Shown here: positions 44,800-54,799 of the stretch, piece after piece
How positions within the stretch are numbered: position 1 is the stretch's first letter
Layout: every line of letters starts with the position of its first letter
NCBI GenBank assembly: GCA_963720885.1
Contig: CAVRGW010000005.1
Span: 1,302,001 to 1,366,000 of the forward strand
DNA: 64,000 nt
Direction: 5' to 3'
Origin: DATLLN01 sp963720885
GTDB lineage: Bacteria; Actinomycetota; Thermoleophilia; Gaiellales; JAICJC01
Position numbers and translations under genes: made by a program
The notes under the pieces: model-generated
Databases searched by the model: none
What the model was told of the DNA's origin: nothing
Seen by the model: the letters and a program-made list of their open reading frames with translations, nothing else

Positions 44800-45627
44800 T
44801 CACGCGTGGTCTGGGCGCTGGACTTCGGTGTGGATGGCTCCCTGGGCTGCACCGGACCCCGCCTGTCCGCCGCCAGGCCCGCGCAGTGCGAACGCGGCCG
44901 CAACCGCAAGCACGGCACCAGCCAGTGGGCCAGCGATGTACACCCAGTAGCTCGTGAAGTCTCCCGCGATCAGGTCGGGACCGAAGGTGCGGGCCGGGTT
45001 CATCGATGCGCCGGAGATGGGGCTCCCCCACAACCCGGCGAGGATGATGTAGGCGCCCACACCCAGCGCGCCGATCACGCCGAGATTCTGGGCGCCAGAC
45101 GCGGTCCCCAGGATCACACTCACGAGGCCGAAGGTCAGGACGGCTTCCATCAGCAAGGCGTCCGTCGTTGTGTACCCGTGCGCCGGATAGTTTGACCCGA
45201 ACTTGGCTGAGGCGTTGATCACACTTTGAGCGAACCATGCCGCGAGCGTCGCGCCAACCAGCTGGGCGATGATGTAGCCGGGAACGCGCCGCACAGGGAA
45301 GTCGCGGCGAAGCCAAAACGCGATACTCACCGCCGGGTTCAGGTGGGCACCCGACACCTTGCCCATGAACAGGATCACTCCCAGCACCATCAGACCCGGA
45401 GCAGACACTGCCGCGGTGCGAGAGATCGTGTCGGGGAAGGCCTCGCCCATCACCCCGCCGCCACACGCCACCAATACGAGGAAGAACGTTCCCAAGAGCT
45501 CCGAGAACAGCCGTCGCCACTCCTGCGACGGATCCTGGAAGTCCTGCATCGGCTTGATCACGTCGAGCTCGAACATCGATTCCATGCGCGAGATCGTGCT
45601 CGACGACTGCTCCGACGGTTCAGTCAT
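44800..45627 (-). CDS. MIP-family aquaporin/glycerol channel
   Basis: A 275-residue membrane channel with six hydrophobic segments and two NPA loops, GKVSGAHLNPAVSIAFWLRR and GASMNPARTFGPDL. Helix pattern and FSELLGTFFLVLVACGGGV at the start are typical. The residue after the second NPA is Arg, as in water channels, but the pore selectivity is not settled by this. An N-terminal extension of about 40 polar residues precedes TM1. Start ATG 45627. Confidence 0.93.
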   Translation of the reverse strand: MTEPSEQSSSTISRMESMFELDVIKPMQDFQDPSQEWRRLFSELLGTFFLVLVACGGGVMGEAFPDTISRTAAVSAPGLMVLGVILFMGKVSGAHLNPAVSIAFWLRRDFPVRRVPGYIIAQLVGATLAAWFAQSVINASAKFGSNYPAHGYTTTDALLMEAVLTFGLVSVILGTASGAQNLGVIGALGVGAYIILAGLWGSPISGASMNPARTFGPDLIAGDFTSYWVYIAGPLAGAVLAVAAAFALRGPGGGQAGSGAAQGAIHTEVQRPDHA

Positions 45628-45729
45628 GGCTGCCTTTCGGTTTGGCCGCACGGGCAAGCGGCTCATGGTTGCGGTGCGGCTCTAGCATTTGACACTGGCT
45701 AAACGCTGTGACGGCGCGGTCGCCTCCGA

Positions 45730-47211
45730 TTAGAGACCCAACCGCGCCTCCACCCGCCCGCCGTCGACCGCCTGTTGGAGCGTGTGGTAGTCGCGTTCGT
45801 TCTGGTCGGCGTAGACCTCGGAGAAGTCGACGATTGCGCGGTCGAACACATCGCTACTCCCGAGATACGAGGCGATCGCGATCCGATCTCCAGAGCGGGC
45901 GTGGGCGCGGGCCAGCGTCCAACCGCAGGCCCGGCCGTAGAGCGCCATGCCTTCCGGCAGCGCTCCTTCTGTCTCGAAGGAGCCTTTCCAGTCCTTCAGC
46001 TGGCGTCCGTAGAAGTCGCGCTCTTGACCGTCGATGCCGCGGTCGACGTGAAGCCAACCCAGGAAGATGTCGCTCGATGCCTGCATCAGATGCTGGCCGG
46101 CCACGACTCGCTGCCCGTGATTGTCGAACTCGCTCTTGGCGGTGAACTCCTCGAGCACCGAGGCTTGCGCCTCCTTGAACTGCAAGAACAGCGGGTCTTG
46201 TCCGTCTCGGCCCAGCATCAGGACGATCCAGGCGCGAGTGCCGACGCTGCCGACGCCGACCACCTTGCGAGCGATGTCAACCATTCGGAACTCCTCCAAA
46301 AGGATTCGCCGATCGGTTTGGAGCGACTGGCGATAGCCACGCAAGAGCGCATGCAGCGCCTTTCCCAGCTGCTCTCCCTCGTGGCCGGGCGCGAGGTCGG
46401 TGACCCGTTCGATCAACGGTGGGTCAGACACGATCCGCGGCTCGCCGTCAACCATCTCGGTGAGCTTGGAGAAAGCCGTCATGCTGTCGCGCGTGCGAGC
46501 TTTCGCCAACGTCTGCTCGAGTCGCTTGCTCATCCTCTTCTTCATCTGGCTCTGCAGCTCCGCCGCCAGCTCGTCGATCTCCAGCCGCGAATACCACACG
46601 TCCAACACCCGCATCCCGGCGAACTTGCGCATCGCCTCGCGATATCCCGCGACGGTCTCTCGCACGATCGTACGGCGCTCCTTCTGCGAGTAGCCGTTCT
46701 CGCGGCCGGCCACCTCGAGGCTGACAGCCAACCGCTTCACGTCCCACTCCCACGGCCCTGGAAGCGTCTCATCGAAGTCGTTGAGATCAAACACCAGCCG
46801 CCGATCCGGCGACGCGAACACCCCGAAGTTCGACAGATGCGCATCGCCGCACAGCTGGGCTCGCAACCCCGAATGCGGAGTCGCGGCCAGATCCGACGCC
46901 ATCAGCAACGCTGCGCCCCGATAGAACGTGAACGGTGACACCAGCATCCGCCCGTACCGGATCGGCACAAGCTCTGGCACCCGTGACGCCGCCTGCGACT
47001 GCAACAACTCCACTGGATCCGGCCTGTGCGTGGCCGGCGTGTACTCGGCGTGACTGGAGCGCGGCACCTCGCGCCGCGCTGCGCGTCCCCGCGCCGCCCG
47101 CTCCGCCACGCTCAGGTGCGGCACCTCCAACGCCTCCGGCGCCGAGCGCGCTCCCTTCGCAACAACCCCCACAGGGTCGCTCGGCCTCGTCTCAGGTTCT
47201 GTCGTGCTCAT
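45730..47211 (-). CDS. DUF2252 family protein
   Basis: A 493-residue protein of DUF2252, distantly kinase-like (aminoglycoside phosphotransferase fold). SPFTFYRGAALLMASDLA, AQLCGDAHLSNFGVFASPD and FDLNDFDETLPGPWEWDVKR are the hallmark blocks; the last two resemble HxDxxxxN and DxD catalytic loops. Its substrate is unknown. The whole length is intact and it starts at ATG 47211. Confidence 0.92.
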   Translation of the reverse strand: MSTTEPETRPSDPVGVVAKGARSAPEALEVPHLSVAERAARGRAARREVPRSSHAEYTPATHRPDPVELLQSQAASRVPELVPIRYGRMLVSPFTFYRGAALLMASDLAATPHSGLRAQLCGDAHLSNFGVFASPDRRLVFDLNDFDETLPGPWEWDVKRLAVSLEVAGRENGYSQKERRTIVRETVAGYREAMRKFAGMRVLDVWYSRLEIDELAAELQSQMKKRMSKRLEQTLAKARTRDSMTAFSKLTEMVDGEPRIVSDPPLIERVTDLAPGHEGEQLGKALHALLRGYRQSLQTDRRILLEEFRMVDIARKVVGVGSVGTRAWIVLMLGRDGQDPLFLQFKEAQASVLEEFTAKSEFDNHGQRVVAGQHLMQASSDIFLGWLHVDRGIDGQERDFYGRQLKDWKGSFETEGALPEGMALYGRACGWTLARAHARSGDRIAIASYLGSSDVFDRAIVDFSEVYADQNERDYHTLQQAVDGGRVEARLGL

Positions 47212-47269
47212 TCTGTGTCTCCTCGGTAACTGAATCCGCCAAACCGGGCGCGGCAGGTCGCGCAGGTGA

Positions 47270-47713
47270 TCATCCGCCTCCGCCTTCGTGCTCGGCGCGG
47301 GCGCCTGAGCTTTCGGCGACCGCGTCGAGCACTCGGTTGAGGGTGTGTTTCGATAAGAGCGAGATGACCCAACCGGTGCCCGGCACGATCGGACTGAACC
47401 GTGCCCTCCAGGTCATGAGCGTACCGTTTTCGGGCGACCCTTCGAGCGTCACTCCGCTCGTGTAGTCGCGTACCGGAGCGCCCTTGGTCATGCGATACCG
47501 GATCACGTGGCCCGGGCCGACGTCGGTGATCTCCTCGTGGACCGTCGCCAGCCCGACCTTCACGACCCGCACCAGTCCGGTGCCGTCGGCCGCTCCCGGC
47601 CGCTCCACGCGCACGTCCACCCCGCGGCCCGGCGAAGCGCCGGGATCGCCGATGATCTGCCAGACGCGGTCGACCGGGGCGGCCAGCGACCGCGTGATCG
47701 TGAAATGGTTCAC
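47270..47713 (-). CDS. SRPBCC/polyketide cyclase-like protein
   Basis: A 147-residue START-like protein: MNHFTITRSLAAPVDRVWQI, IGDPGASPGRGVDVRVERPG, and a long C-terminal helix (GWVISLLSKHTLNRVLDAVA) forming the lid of a ligand pocket. Ligand unknown. It starts 16 bp after the sulfatase stop, so the two may be cotranscribed. Confidence 0.85.
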   Translation of the reverse strand: MNHFTITRSLAAPVDRVWQIIGDPGASPGRGVDVRVERPGAADGTGLVRVVKVGLATVHEEITDVGPGHVIRYRMTKGAPVRDYTSGVTLEGSPENGTLMTWRARFSPIVPGTGWVISLLSKHTLNRVLDAVAESSGARAEHEGGGG

Positions 47714-47729
47714 GTGGGGCTCCCCGCTG

Positions 47730-50637
47730 CTAGGCGCTCAGTCCGTGCGCGACGGCGTGGATGCTCTCGTGCTCGTGCAACGCCCTTCTCGTTGTCGTGT
47801 GTGCCGGGCTTCAGGTCGAAGACGACCTTCTTGACCGTTCCCGTGAACGGGTAGGGCGCCTTGTCCTCGTAGGCCAGGTCGACGACGAGGCCGTTGTCAC
47901 GGCTCACGTCCATGCCGGCGTACGAGGTGAGCATCATCGGCGCGGTCTTCTCGACGCGGCCCTCGCCGATCTGCTCGCCGTCCGCCCAGAGCGTGACGTT
48001 GCCGCCACTGCCAGGCTTCTGCTCGTCGGCCTCGAACAGCATCTTCACCGTGACCTCGCCGGCCGCAAGCGGCTTGGTCGAGGTTTGCCGGTAGCTCTCG
48101 ATTCCCAGGAACGAGTAGGTGTGGTTGAGCTTGCCTTGCTCGTCCACCCAGAGCCCGAAGCCGCCGATGAAATCGGCGTTGGCGAGGATCACGCCCTCGG
48201 CGCCGCCCTCGGGGATCACGAGCTCCGCCTCGATCGCGTACGAGCGCCCCGCGACGCGGGGAACGAGTCCCTTCTGGACGTTCTGGACGTCGCCCGCGAA
48301 CGTGTACCGGGTGACGGTCGGCAGCGGCGGCAGGATGCCGAAGAAGACGCAGATGGAGCCGAGCAGCGGCAGCACGCGGTTGCGCTCCGCCTCCTGCCAG
48401 AAGAGCTCCTTCAGCTCGGCGAGCTTCTCCGGGCTGCTCGGCCGCCAGGTCCTTTGCCTGGGTGAAGTCGTCCGGCAAGTAGTACAGCTCCCAGGTGTCC
48501 TGCTCGGGGTCCCACTTGCCGGGGGCGAACCTCGCCAGCGCGGCCGGCGAGAACTCCCACGGCGCCTTGTCGAGGCGGGCGCACGCCCACCAGCCGTCCT
48601 TGTAGATCGCCCGCGAGCCGATCACCTCGAAGTACTGCACCGTGTGCCGCTCCTCGGCCTTTGCGTCGTCGAACGTGTACAGGAAGCTCGTGCCGTCCAT
48701 CGGCTCCTGCTCGATCCCGTCGACCACCTTCGGCTCCGGGATGCCGGCCGCTTCGAGGATCGTCGGCCCGATGTCGATGCAGTGCGTGAACTGCGAGCGC
48801 AGGTCGCCACCGGCCTTGATCCTGTCGGGCCAGGCGACCACCATCGGGATTGCGGGTGCCGCCCAGGTGGCTGGCCATCTGCTTGCCCCACTGGAACGGC
48901 GTGTTCCCGGCCCATGCCCATGCCGCAGCGATGTGCGGCGCCGTGTGGTCGTTGCCCCAGGCTTCGATGCCGCCGTACTTGTCGATCAGCTCGAGCTGCT
49001 GCTTCGGCTCGATGTCGACGCCGTTCAGGAACGTCATCTCGTTGAACGAGCCCGTCGTCGTCCCCTCCAGGCTGGCGCCGTTGTCACCCCAGATATAGAA
49101 GATCAGCGTGTTGTCGAGGTCGCCCATCTCCTCGACCTCGTCAAGGAGCCGGCCGACGTTCCAGTCGGCGTTGTCCATGAAGCCCGCGTAGACCTCCATC
49201 TGCCGGGTATAGAGCTTCTTCGATGCGTCGTCGAGCGAGTCCCAGGCTTCGAACAGGTCGGGGCGCTCCGTCAGCACCGCGTCCTGAGGGATCACGCCGA
49301 GCTTCTTCTGCCGCTCGAAGACCTCCTCGCGCAGCTTGTCCCAGCCCTGGTCGAACTTCCCCTTGTACTTGTCGGCCCACTCCGTCGCCACGTGGTGCGG
49401 CGCGTGGGCGCAGCCGGTCGAGTAGTAGAGGAACCACGGCTTCTCAGGATCCTGCGCGCGCACGGCGTGCAGCCACTCGACGGACTTGTCGGTCAGGTCG
49501 TCCGGGAAGTAGTACGGCTTGTCGTCCGTGCCCTCGGGCACGCCGATCGTCGTGTTGTCCTGCGAGATCATCGGATCCCACTGGCCGGCAGCGCCGCTCA
49601 GGAAGCCCCAGAAATGGTTGAAGCCCCAGTTCTGCGGCCAGTGCTCGAACGGGCCCGCCGGGCCCTGCTCGCGGTCCGGCGTCATGTGCCACTTGCCGAA
49701 CCCGCCGGTCACGTACCCGTTCTCCTTGAGGATGCGCGGAACGGCGCGCGCAACTCTTCGGCACCGCGCCCGTGTAGCCGGGGAACGGGCCGGGGAACTC
49801 CGCGACCGACCCCATGCCGACGCGATGCTGGTTGCGCCCGGTGAGCATCGCCGCCCTGGTCGGCGAGCACAGCGCGACCACGTGGAAGCGGTTGTAGGTG
49901 AGACCCATCTCTCCGACGCGGGTCAGGTTCGGCGTGGCGACCGGGCCCCCGAACGTGTCGGGCTGCCCGAAACCGGCGTCGTCGATCAGGATGAGCAGGA
50001 CGTTCGGTGCGTCCTGCGGCGCCTTCGGGCCGGGAATGATCGTCCAGTCGGCAACCGACTGGTCGATCGTCCGACCGATCGTCCCGCCGAAGTTCCGGTC
50101 CGGGATCGGCAGCACCGTGCGGTCGGGCACGAACTTGCCCATCGCCTCCGCCAGCCCGTCCTTGAGCGCCTTCAGCCCCTCCTTGTCCGACTGGACGACC
50201 GACTTCGCCAGCGCGCCCGGAAGCGCCTGCTCCACGGCGAGCCGCTGCGAATCGTCGAACGCTGCGATGATCCCGGCCGTCCCGGGCGGCAGGTTCTCGC
50301 CGATCTTGTCGTGCATCTCCGTCTCGAGCCGCTTGTCGACGAACTTCCCAACGAGGCCGCCCGCGGCCGCGCCGGCGGCTGTGACCGCGAGCAGCGGCGG
50401 CGCCGCCAGTCCGACCAGCACCCCGACTCCGCCGCCCCACTCGACGCCCTTGCGACCGCGATGGTCGGCCGTCTGCGCCACCGTCACCTTGCCGTCCTCT
50501 GCGTGCGTGATCAGGATCGCGGCCTCCATCTCGACCTTCTTGTCCTCGACGAGCTTCGCGAGCGCGTCGAAGTCCTTCATCGCCTCATCGATATTCGGAT
50601 AGCCGCCCACGAGGACGTCCGTCGTTGTCTCAGCCAT
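47730..50637 (-). pseudogene. DUF1269-arylsulfatase fusion, several frameshifts
   Basis: A protein of about 968 residues after repair. Residues 1-170 are a DUF1269-type domain with a glycine/alanine-rich membrane-associated stretch (GGGVGVLVGLAAPPLLAVTA). The rest is a sulfatase: APNVLLILIDDAGFG metal site, and ALCSPTRAAMLTGRN with CSPTR, the formylglycine signature in which Cys is oxidised by the activating enzyme. Further pieces are FGKWHMTPDREQG, YYSTGCAHAPHHVA and IDIGPTILEAAGIPE. Indels near 49750, 48845, 48440 and 47785 break the frame, mostly in GC runs. ATG 50637 follows GGAAGGAG. Hydrolysis of sulfate esters is likely. Confidence 0.85.
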
Positions 50638-50678
50638 CACTGAACTCCTTCCGGTCGCATTCCAAGCGTCCTTGGCCC

Positions 50679-50906
50679 TCACGTTTGATCTGGGCGGTTG
50701 GCCTCGGTGAACAGAGCGGTCCGCAGTTGCGGCAAGCCGTAACCCGCCCTATCCTCGCAATGCGGCGTCCACTGCGAATCGGCAAAATCCCCTACCCCCA
50801 CCTTGCGGGAAACCACGGAGGGGCAGCGCCGGTACCTGGAAACGCTCCACTTCGCCGCTCGCGCCATCACACGATCGACGCGGAAGCTCTCGCACCGGTC
50901 TGCCAT
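50679..50906 (-). CDS. Hypothetical small protein
   Basis: A 75-residue Arg- and Cys-rich frame starting MADRCESFRVDRVMARAAKW, with GGAGGAG 7 bases before ATG 50906. No homology recognised. Its codon use is less extreme than its neighbours and it borders the island end, so it may be spurious. Confidence 0.3.
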   Translation of the reverse strand: MADRCESFRVDRVMARAAKWSVSRYRRCPSVVSRKVGVGDFADSQWTPHCEDRAGYGLPQLRTALFTEANRPDQT

Positions 50907-50979
50907 GGCGCCGCTCCTCCAGCCGCCAACGATTGAAGACCGGGCTCTGAGGCCAGGCAGCGGCAGGTCTGAGCCACGC

Positions 50980-51203
50980 GCGCCACTTTCCGCATGACCA
51001 GGCAGCCTTCCGAGGCATGGAGCTAAGCGGATTCGAACCGCTGGCCTCCTGGGTGCGATGGAAGTCTGGGCACCTGCGCGGATCTGGTCAGAACCACTCT
51101 GAGGGCGCTTGGTTGCGGTGTTTTCGGGCCTTGTCGGGTACCTCGCGGAGTCGTCGTCTGGGGTCGGTTTCGAGCCGTTTGGACGCGGATTGGACGCGGC
51201 CTC
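50980..51203. repeat. Direct repeat, left copy (island boundary)
   Basis: 224-bp sequence matched without gaps to 61771-61994, about 83% identical by hand count (38 differences in 223). It contains a 27-base identical stretch around AGCTAAGCGGATTCGAACCG and a 35-base identical stretch ending in GGATTGGACGCGGCCTC. It flanks 10.8 kb of accessory genes and is read as an attachment-site-like boundary. Confidence 0.85.
51018..51053 (-). tRNA. tRNA-Ala-like 3' half (fragment)
   Basis: On the reverse strand the sequence reads from CCCAGGAGGC through the T-arm CAGCGGTTCGAATCCGCT to the acceptor end TAGCTCCA, as in tRNA-Ala. The 5' half (D-arm, anticodon loop) is missing. It is thus a fragment of the type left at an integration site, not a working tRNA. 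Confidence 0.7.
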
Positions 51204-51508
51204 AGACCTGGGCGGCCGAATATGGCGAGTGGTGGTGGCGTGGCTGGGCGGCCTCAAAGGGCCACTCGAACTGGCGTAAACTCCGCCCGTCCGCGTCCGA
51301 GCAGCGACCCGAAACCGCTGAATCATCGGGTCGTGATCGCCATCCCGGGCGACGACGAGGGTGTCTCCGAAGCGGGCTTGGCGACCGTTGCTGCGAGCGG
51401 TCGTGCAGATCGCCGATCAGCTGGATAGGAACTTTCCGCCACGGCCGGCCGAATGTTGAGGGTGACCGCCTAGTGGCCGAGATGAACTGCCACCACAGTC
51501 ACCGCGTA
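51204..51508. other. Gap without recognised gene
   Basis: About 305 bp between the left repeat and the broken TetR gene. Only short frames occur, and I see no conserved protein or RNA. Confidence 0.5.
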
Positions 51509-52146
51509 TCATCCGGCTGGATTTCCGCGAGACGCGGCGCCCGGGGTTCCGAGCAGCTGGGCGATCGGCCCGGCGGTTTGTTTGACGTCGAGTCTGGGGT
51601 CGACCAGGCGGTGGAACAGAAGTCCGTCGAGCGCCGCCGCAAGGAGAACGGCCGTCGCTTCGATGTTCAGCGCTGGGTCGATCTCGTGGTTGGCACTGTG
51701 CGGTCTTGAGGCGCTCGAGGATGATTGCCCGGAACCGCCGGGATGCTTGCTTCGTCCAGCGCCGAAATGCTTGGTCTCGTGTTGCCTTGACCATCGCCTC
51801 GGCGAGGATCGTTGCGCCGGGGGTTCGCTGTGCCTTCTGCTCGATCCATTCGAGCATGGCTGTGATTCCTTCCTGCACCGTCGCGGCCGAAACGAAGACG
51901 TCGATCGACGGTCCCAGTTCCTGGAGCAGGGCGTACTCGGCGGCCTCCATGGTCAGCGCTGCCATCGATCCGAAGTGGTAGTGCACGAGTGCCGGGTTCA
52001 CACCCGCACGCTCCGCGATTGCACGTGTGCGGACGCGATCGATCCCGGTCTCTGCCATCAGCTCGACCGTCGCTTTCAGAATCCGCTCCCGGGTCGAGTC
52101 CTCGGCCGCCGGCGGCCTCTCGGCTCGGTCTAGCTTGTTTGGTCAT
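51509..52146 (-). pseudogene. TetR regulator with two frameshifts
   Basis: The helix-turn-helix region reads MAETGIDRVRTRAIAERAGV and NPALVHYHFGS, and the C-terminal part, in another frame, NIEATAVLLAAALDGLLFH with RLVDPRLDVKQTAGPIAQLL. One indel near 52112 (in GCCGCCGGCGGCC) separates the first 12 residues (MTKQARPSREAA); a second is near 51695. The repaired gene has about 212 residues, normal for TetR. Its ATG lies inside a 16-bp inverted repeat that recurs in front of the ABC exporter, so it probably represses that exporter. Confidence 0.78.
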
Positions 52147-52255
52147 TTGCCCAACGGTAGTCGGCCGGCCAGGCAGCGTCAACCCTTGGACGTCATGCGT
52201 CGCACTCGCTTGACAAGGTCAGGATCTTGGGCATATGGTTTGGGCAAATGACCAA
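52139..52255. promoter_or_regulatory. Inverted-repeat operators around a divergent promoter
   Basis: The 16-base TTGGTCATTTGCCCAA at 52139-52154 is repeated exactly in inverted form at 52240-52255. The left copy includes the TetR start codon; the right one starts just after a -10 box. A promoter TTGACA (52210-52215) - 18 bp - TATGGT (52234-52239) points to the ABC genes. Together this looks like TetR operators for autoregulation and control of the exporter. Confidence 0.75.
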
Positions 52256-52292
52256 GGTGGTCTCTGGATCGGAGAACCGAGGAGAGACATGA
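52248..52292 (+). CDS. Possible 14-residue leader peptide before the ABC exporter
   Basis: ATG 52248 opens MTKVVSGSENRGET, ending in a TGA that overlaps the ATG of the ABC ATPase as ATGA. Its ATG lies 9 bases after the -10 box, so transcription could begin at or near the ATG (leaderless start). Its first codons mirror those of the TetR gene because both sit in the inverted repeat. A role in coupling ABC translation is inferred. Confidence 0.45.
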   Translation: MTKVVSGSENRGET

Positions 52293-53210
52293 GTGAGGAC
52301 ATCATCCGGATCGAGGGCCTGGTCAAGCGGTTCGGGAGCTTCCGGGCGCTGGATGGCCTCGATCTCGTCGTGGCCCCCGGCGAGGTGCACGGGTTTCTCG
52401 GGCCAAACGGCGCAGGGAAGTCCACCACCATCCGGATCCTGCTCGGACTGATGCGCCGGGACGGTGGCAGGATCACGCTCTACGACCGCGACCCATGGAG
52501 CGATGGCACCAGTCTGCGGAGCGACCTGGCCTATGTGCCCGGTGATGTGTCGCTGTGGGCGGGTCTCACCGGAGGGCAGTGCATGGACGTCCTGGCCGGG
52601 GTTCACGGTGGGATGGATCCCAAGCGGCGGGCCGAACTGATCGAGCGTTTCGACCTTGATCCGACCAAACGGGCGCGCGACTACTCGAAGGGCAACCGTC
52701 AGAAGGTGGCGCTGGTGGCGGCGCTCGCGAGCGACGTGGGACTGCTCGTCCTCGACGAGCCGACCTCAGGGCTCGATCCCCTGATGGAGCAGGTGTTCCA
52801 GGGCGTGATCAGAGAGCGTTGCCGGCAGGGCGTGACAGTGTCTGCTGTCTAGCCACATCCTCTCAGAGGTGGAGGCGCTCGCCGATCGGGTCAGCATCAT
52901 CCGGCGCGGCAAGACGGTGACCTCGGGGACACTCGCCGACCTGCGCCGGCACACCCGGACGAGCGTCCACGCGCTGACCGCATCCGCCGCCGAATCGCTT
53001 GATGCGATCGCCGGGTTGGAGAACCTCACCACCGGTGAAGTCGAGGGAGGCATCGAGACGCGGTTCACCGTCGGGCCCGACGAGCTCGACCAGGCGATCG
53101 GACTGATCCACGCCGCCGGCATCCGCAGCCTCACCGTCGAGCCACCGAGCCTGGACGAGCTGTTCCTGCGCAACTACAGCGACGACGAGACCGTCGCGGT
53201 GGAAGCATGA
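52289..53210 (+). pseudogene. ABC exporter ATPase, one frameshift
   Basis: About 306 residues after repair. IIRIEGLVKRFGSFRALDGL opens the ATPase, Walker A is LGPNGAGKSTT, the ABC signature is YSKGNRQKVALVAALA, and Walker B is LLVLDEPTSGLDP. The frame breaks at about 52845, where GTGTCTGCTGTCTAGC carries one extra base; the continuation reads SSHILSEVEALADRVSIIRR and ends with PSLDELFLRNYSD, the usual end of drug-exporter ATPases. ATG 52289 has GAGGAGAG upstream. It pairs with the permease gene (ATGA overlap). Confidence 0.9.
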
Positions 53211-54784
53211 CGGGCACCGGAACCATGCTGGCGGACTTGTGGCGCATGCAACGCCGACGCCTCATGGTATGGGTGCTCGCCGCCGTCGGCACCCTCGCTG
53301 TCACCGCGATCGCCATCGCTCACCTGTACGACACACCCGAGAAGATCGCGTCATACGGGACCGCCCTGGTCAGTGACGCCCTGATCGCGATCAACGGCCA
53401 CGTGGAGGGCATCGACACGCTTGGCGGCATCATCCAGGACGAGTTTGGTTTTATCGCCTCGTTCCTGATGCCGCTCATGGGGATCGCCCTGGTCGCGGGA
53501 ATGACTCGCGGCGAGGAGGAGTCCGGTCGCCTCGAAATGCTGCTGGCGGGACGGGTTGACCGGCGAGCCCCGGTTGTGAGTGCGCTGGTGCTCGTGGTCG
53601 CCGCCGTGGTGACGATGGATGTCGGCTTCGTGCTCTCCCTGCTCGCCGCCGGGATCGAGCTCGGCCCGGCAGTGCTCTACGCCCTGGCCCTCGGCATGGT
53701 GACCGTCGTCTTCGCTGCACTCGCTGCCGTCTGCGCCCAGATCGTCCTCCATACCAGAGGCGTCTATGCCCTGGGATTCGCCGCCATCGCGCTCTCCTAC
53801 ATCCTGCGTGGCATCGGCGACGTCAACGACACCTTCTGGGTATGGCTTTCGCCGCTCGGCTGGCTCGAGAAGACCGCTCCGTTCGCAGATGATCCCCGCT
53901 GGTGGGTCCTGCTCATCCCCGCCGTTGTCGCGACCGGACTGGCGGTTCTGGCAATCGTTCTCGCCGGACGCAGAGACCTCGGTGCGGCGCTGTACCGTCA
54001 GGGTCCAGGGGAACCGTCGGCCTCCGCCTGGCTGGTTCGACCGGTCGGCTTCGCGCTGTACGAGCAGCGCGGCTCGCTCCTCGGGTGGATGGTCGGATCT
54101 GTCGCGTTGGCTGCGGTCATGGGCGCCCTCGCTCAAGACGCCGCGAGTGCCATCCTCGGCAATCCCTCGCTGAGCAAGGCGATGGGGATCACGGCGGGGA
54201 ACGCAGCCGACGGCTTCCTCGCGTCGACCCAGGTCTACCTCGCCATCATCGCCTGCGGCTACGTCGTCCAGGCCCTCAGCTCACTGGGGCATGAGGAGGC
54301 TGCTGGTCGCCTCGAACCGATCCTGGCTGGAGCATTGGGCCGGATACGGTGGCTCGGCGCACAGGTGCTGGTCGTGACCGCCGGCCTGCTCGCGGTGGTC
54401 GCGGTCACCTCAGTCGTGTTCGGCGCCGCCACCGCGCTATCGACCGGTGACTCCGGCTACGTCGGTACGTTGCTGAGGTCGGGGCTGGCCTACCTGCCGG
54501 CCGAGCTGGTCATCGCCGCCGTCGCCGTGCTGCTCTACGGGTTGGTGCCGCGTGCGTTCGCCCTCGCCTGGGCGGCATTCGCCGCGGTCACCTTCATCGG
54601 ACTCCTCGGATCCGGCCTCCAGCTTCCGGACTGGGCGCTCAACCTGTCTCCGCTGACCCACGTGGGAAAACCGCCGGTCGACGCCGTCGACACCACGGCA
54701 CTGGCCTGGTTGGCGCTGGTGGCCGCCGTAACGTCGTCGGCGGCATTCGCCGGGTTCCGCCGGCGTCAGGTGCCCCAAGGCTAA
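53207..54784 (+). CDS. ABC-2-type exporter permease
   Basis: A 525-residue membrane protein with about 12 hydrophobic segments in two halves, as in actinobacterial antibiotic/polyketide exporter permeases. Each half has a GxEEExGRLE-type loop: RGEEESGRLEMLLAGRVDRR and GHEEAAGRLEPILAGALGRI, a family hallmark, showing internal duplication. Export of a hydrophobic compound is likely. ATG overlaps the ATPase stop as ATGA. Confidence 0.92.
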   Translation: MTGTGTMLADLWRMQRRRLMVWVLAAVGTLAVTAIAIAHLYDTPEKIASYGTALVSDALIAINGHVEGIDTLGGIIQDEFGFIASFLMPLMGIALVAGMTRGEEESGRLEMLLAGRVDRRAPVVSALVLVVAAVVTMDVGFVLSLLAAGIELGPAVLYALALGMVTVVFAALAAVCAQIVLHTRGVYALGFAAIALSYILRGIGDVNDTFWVWLSPLGWLEKTAPFADDPRWWVLLIPAVVATGLAVLAIVLAGRRDLGAALYRQGPGEPSASAWLVRPVGFALYEQRGSLLGWMVGSVALAAVMGALAQDAASAILGNPSLSKAMGITAGNAADGFLASTQVYLAIIACGYVVQALSSLGHEEAAGRLEPILAGALGRIRWLGAQVLVVTAGLLAVVAVTSVVFGAATALSTGDSGYVGTLLRSGLAYLPAELVIAAVAVLLYGLVPRAFALAWAAFAAVTFIGLLGSGLQLPDWALNLSPLTHVGKPPVDAVDTTALAWLALVAAVTSSAAFAGFRRRQVPQG

Positions 54785-54799
54785 GCATCCCCTTCGGCA

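Noticed and set aside
51018..51053. Functional tRNA-Ala
   Set aside because: Upstream bases do not form the D-arm or anticodon stem, so only a fragment is present; the same holds for 61808-61843.
51017..51100. Reading frame MELSGFEPLASWVR repeated at 61809
   Set aside because: This is the antisense translation of a tRNA-like 3' end, a well-known false protein; the signal is the tRNA fragment.
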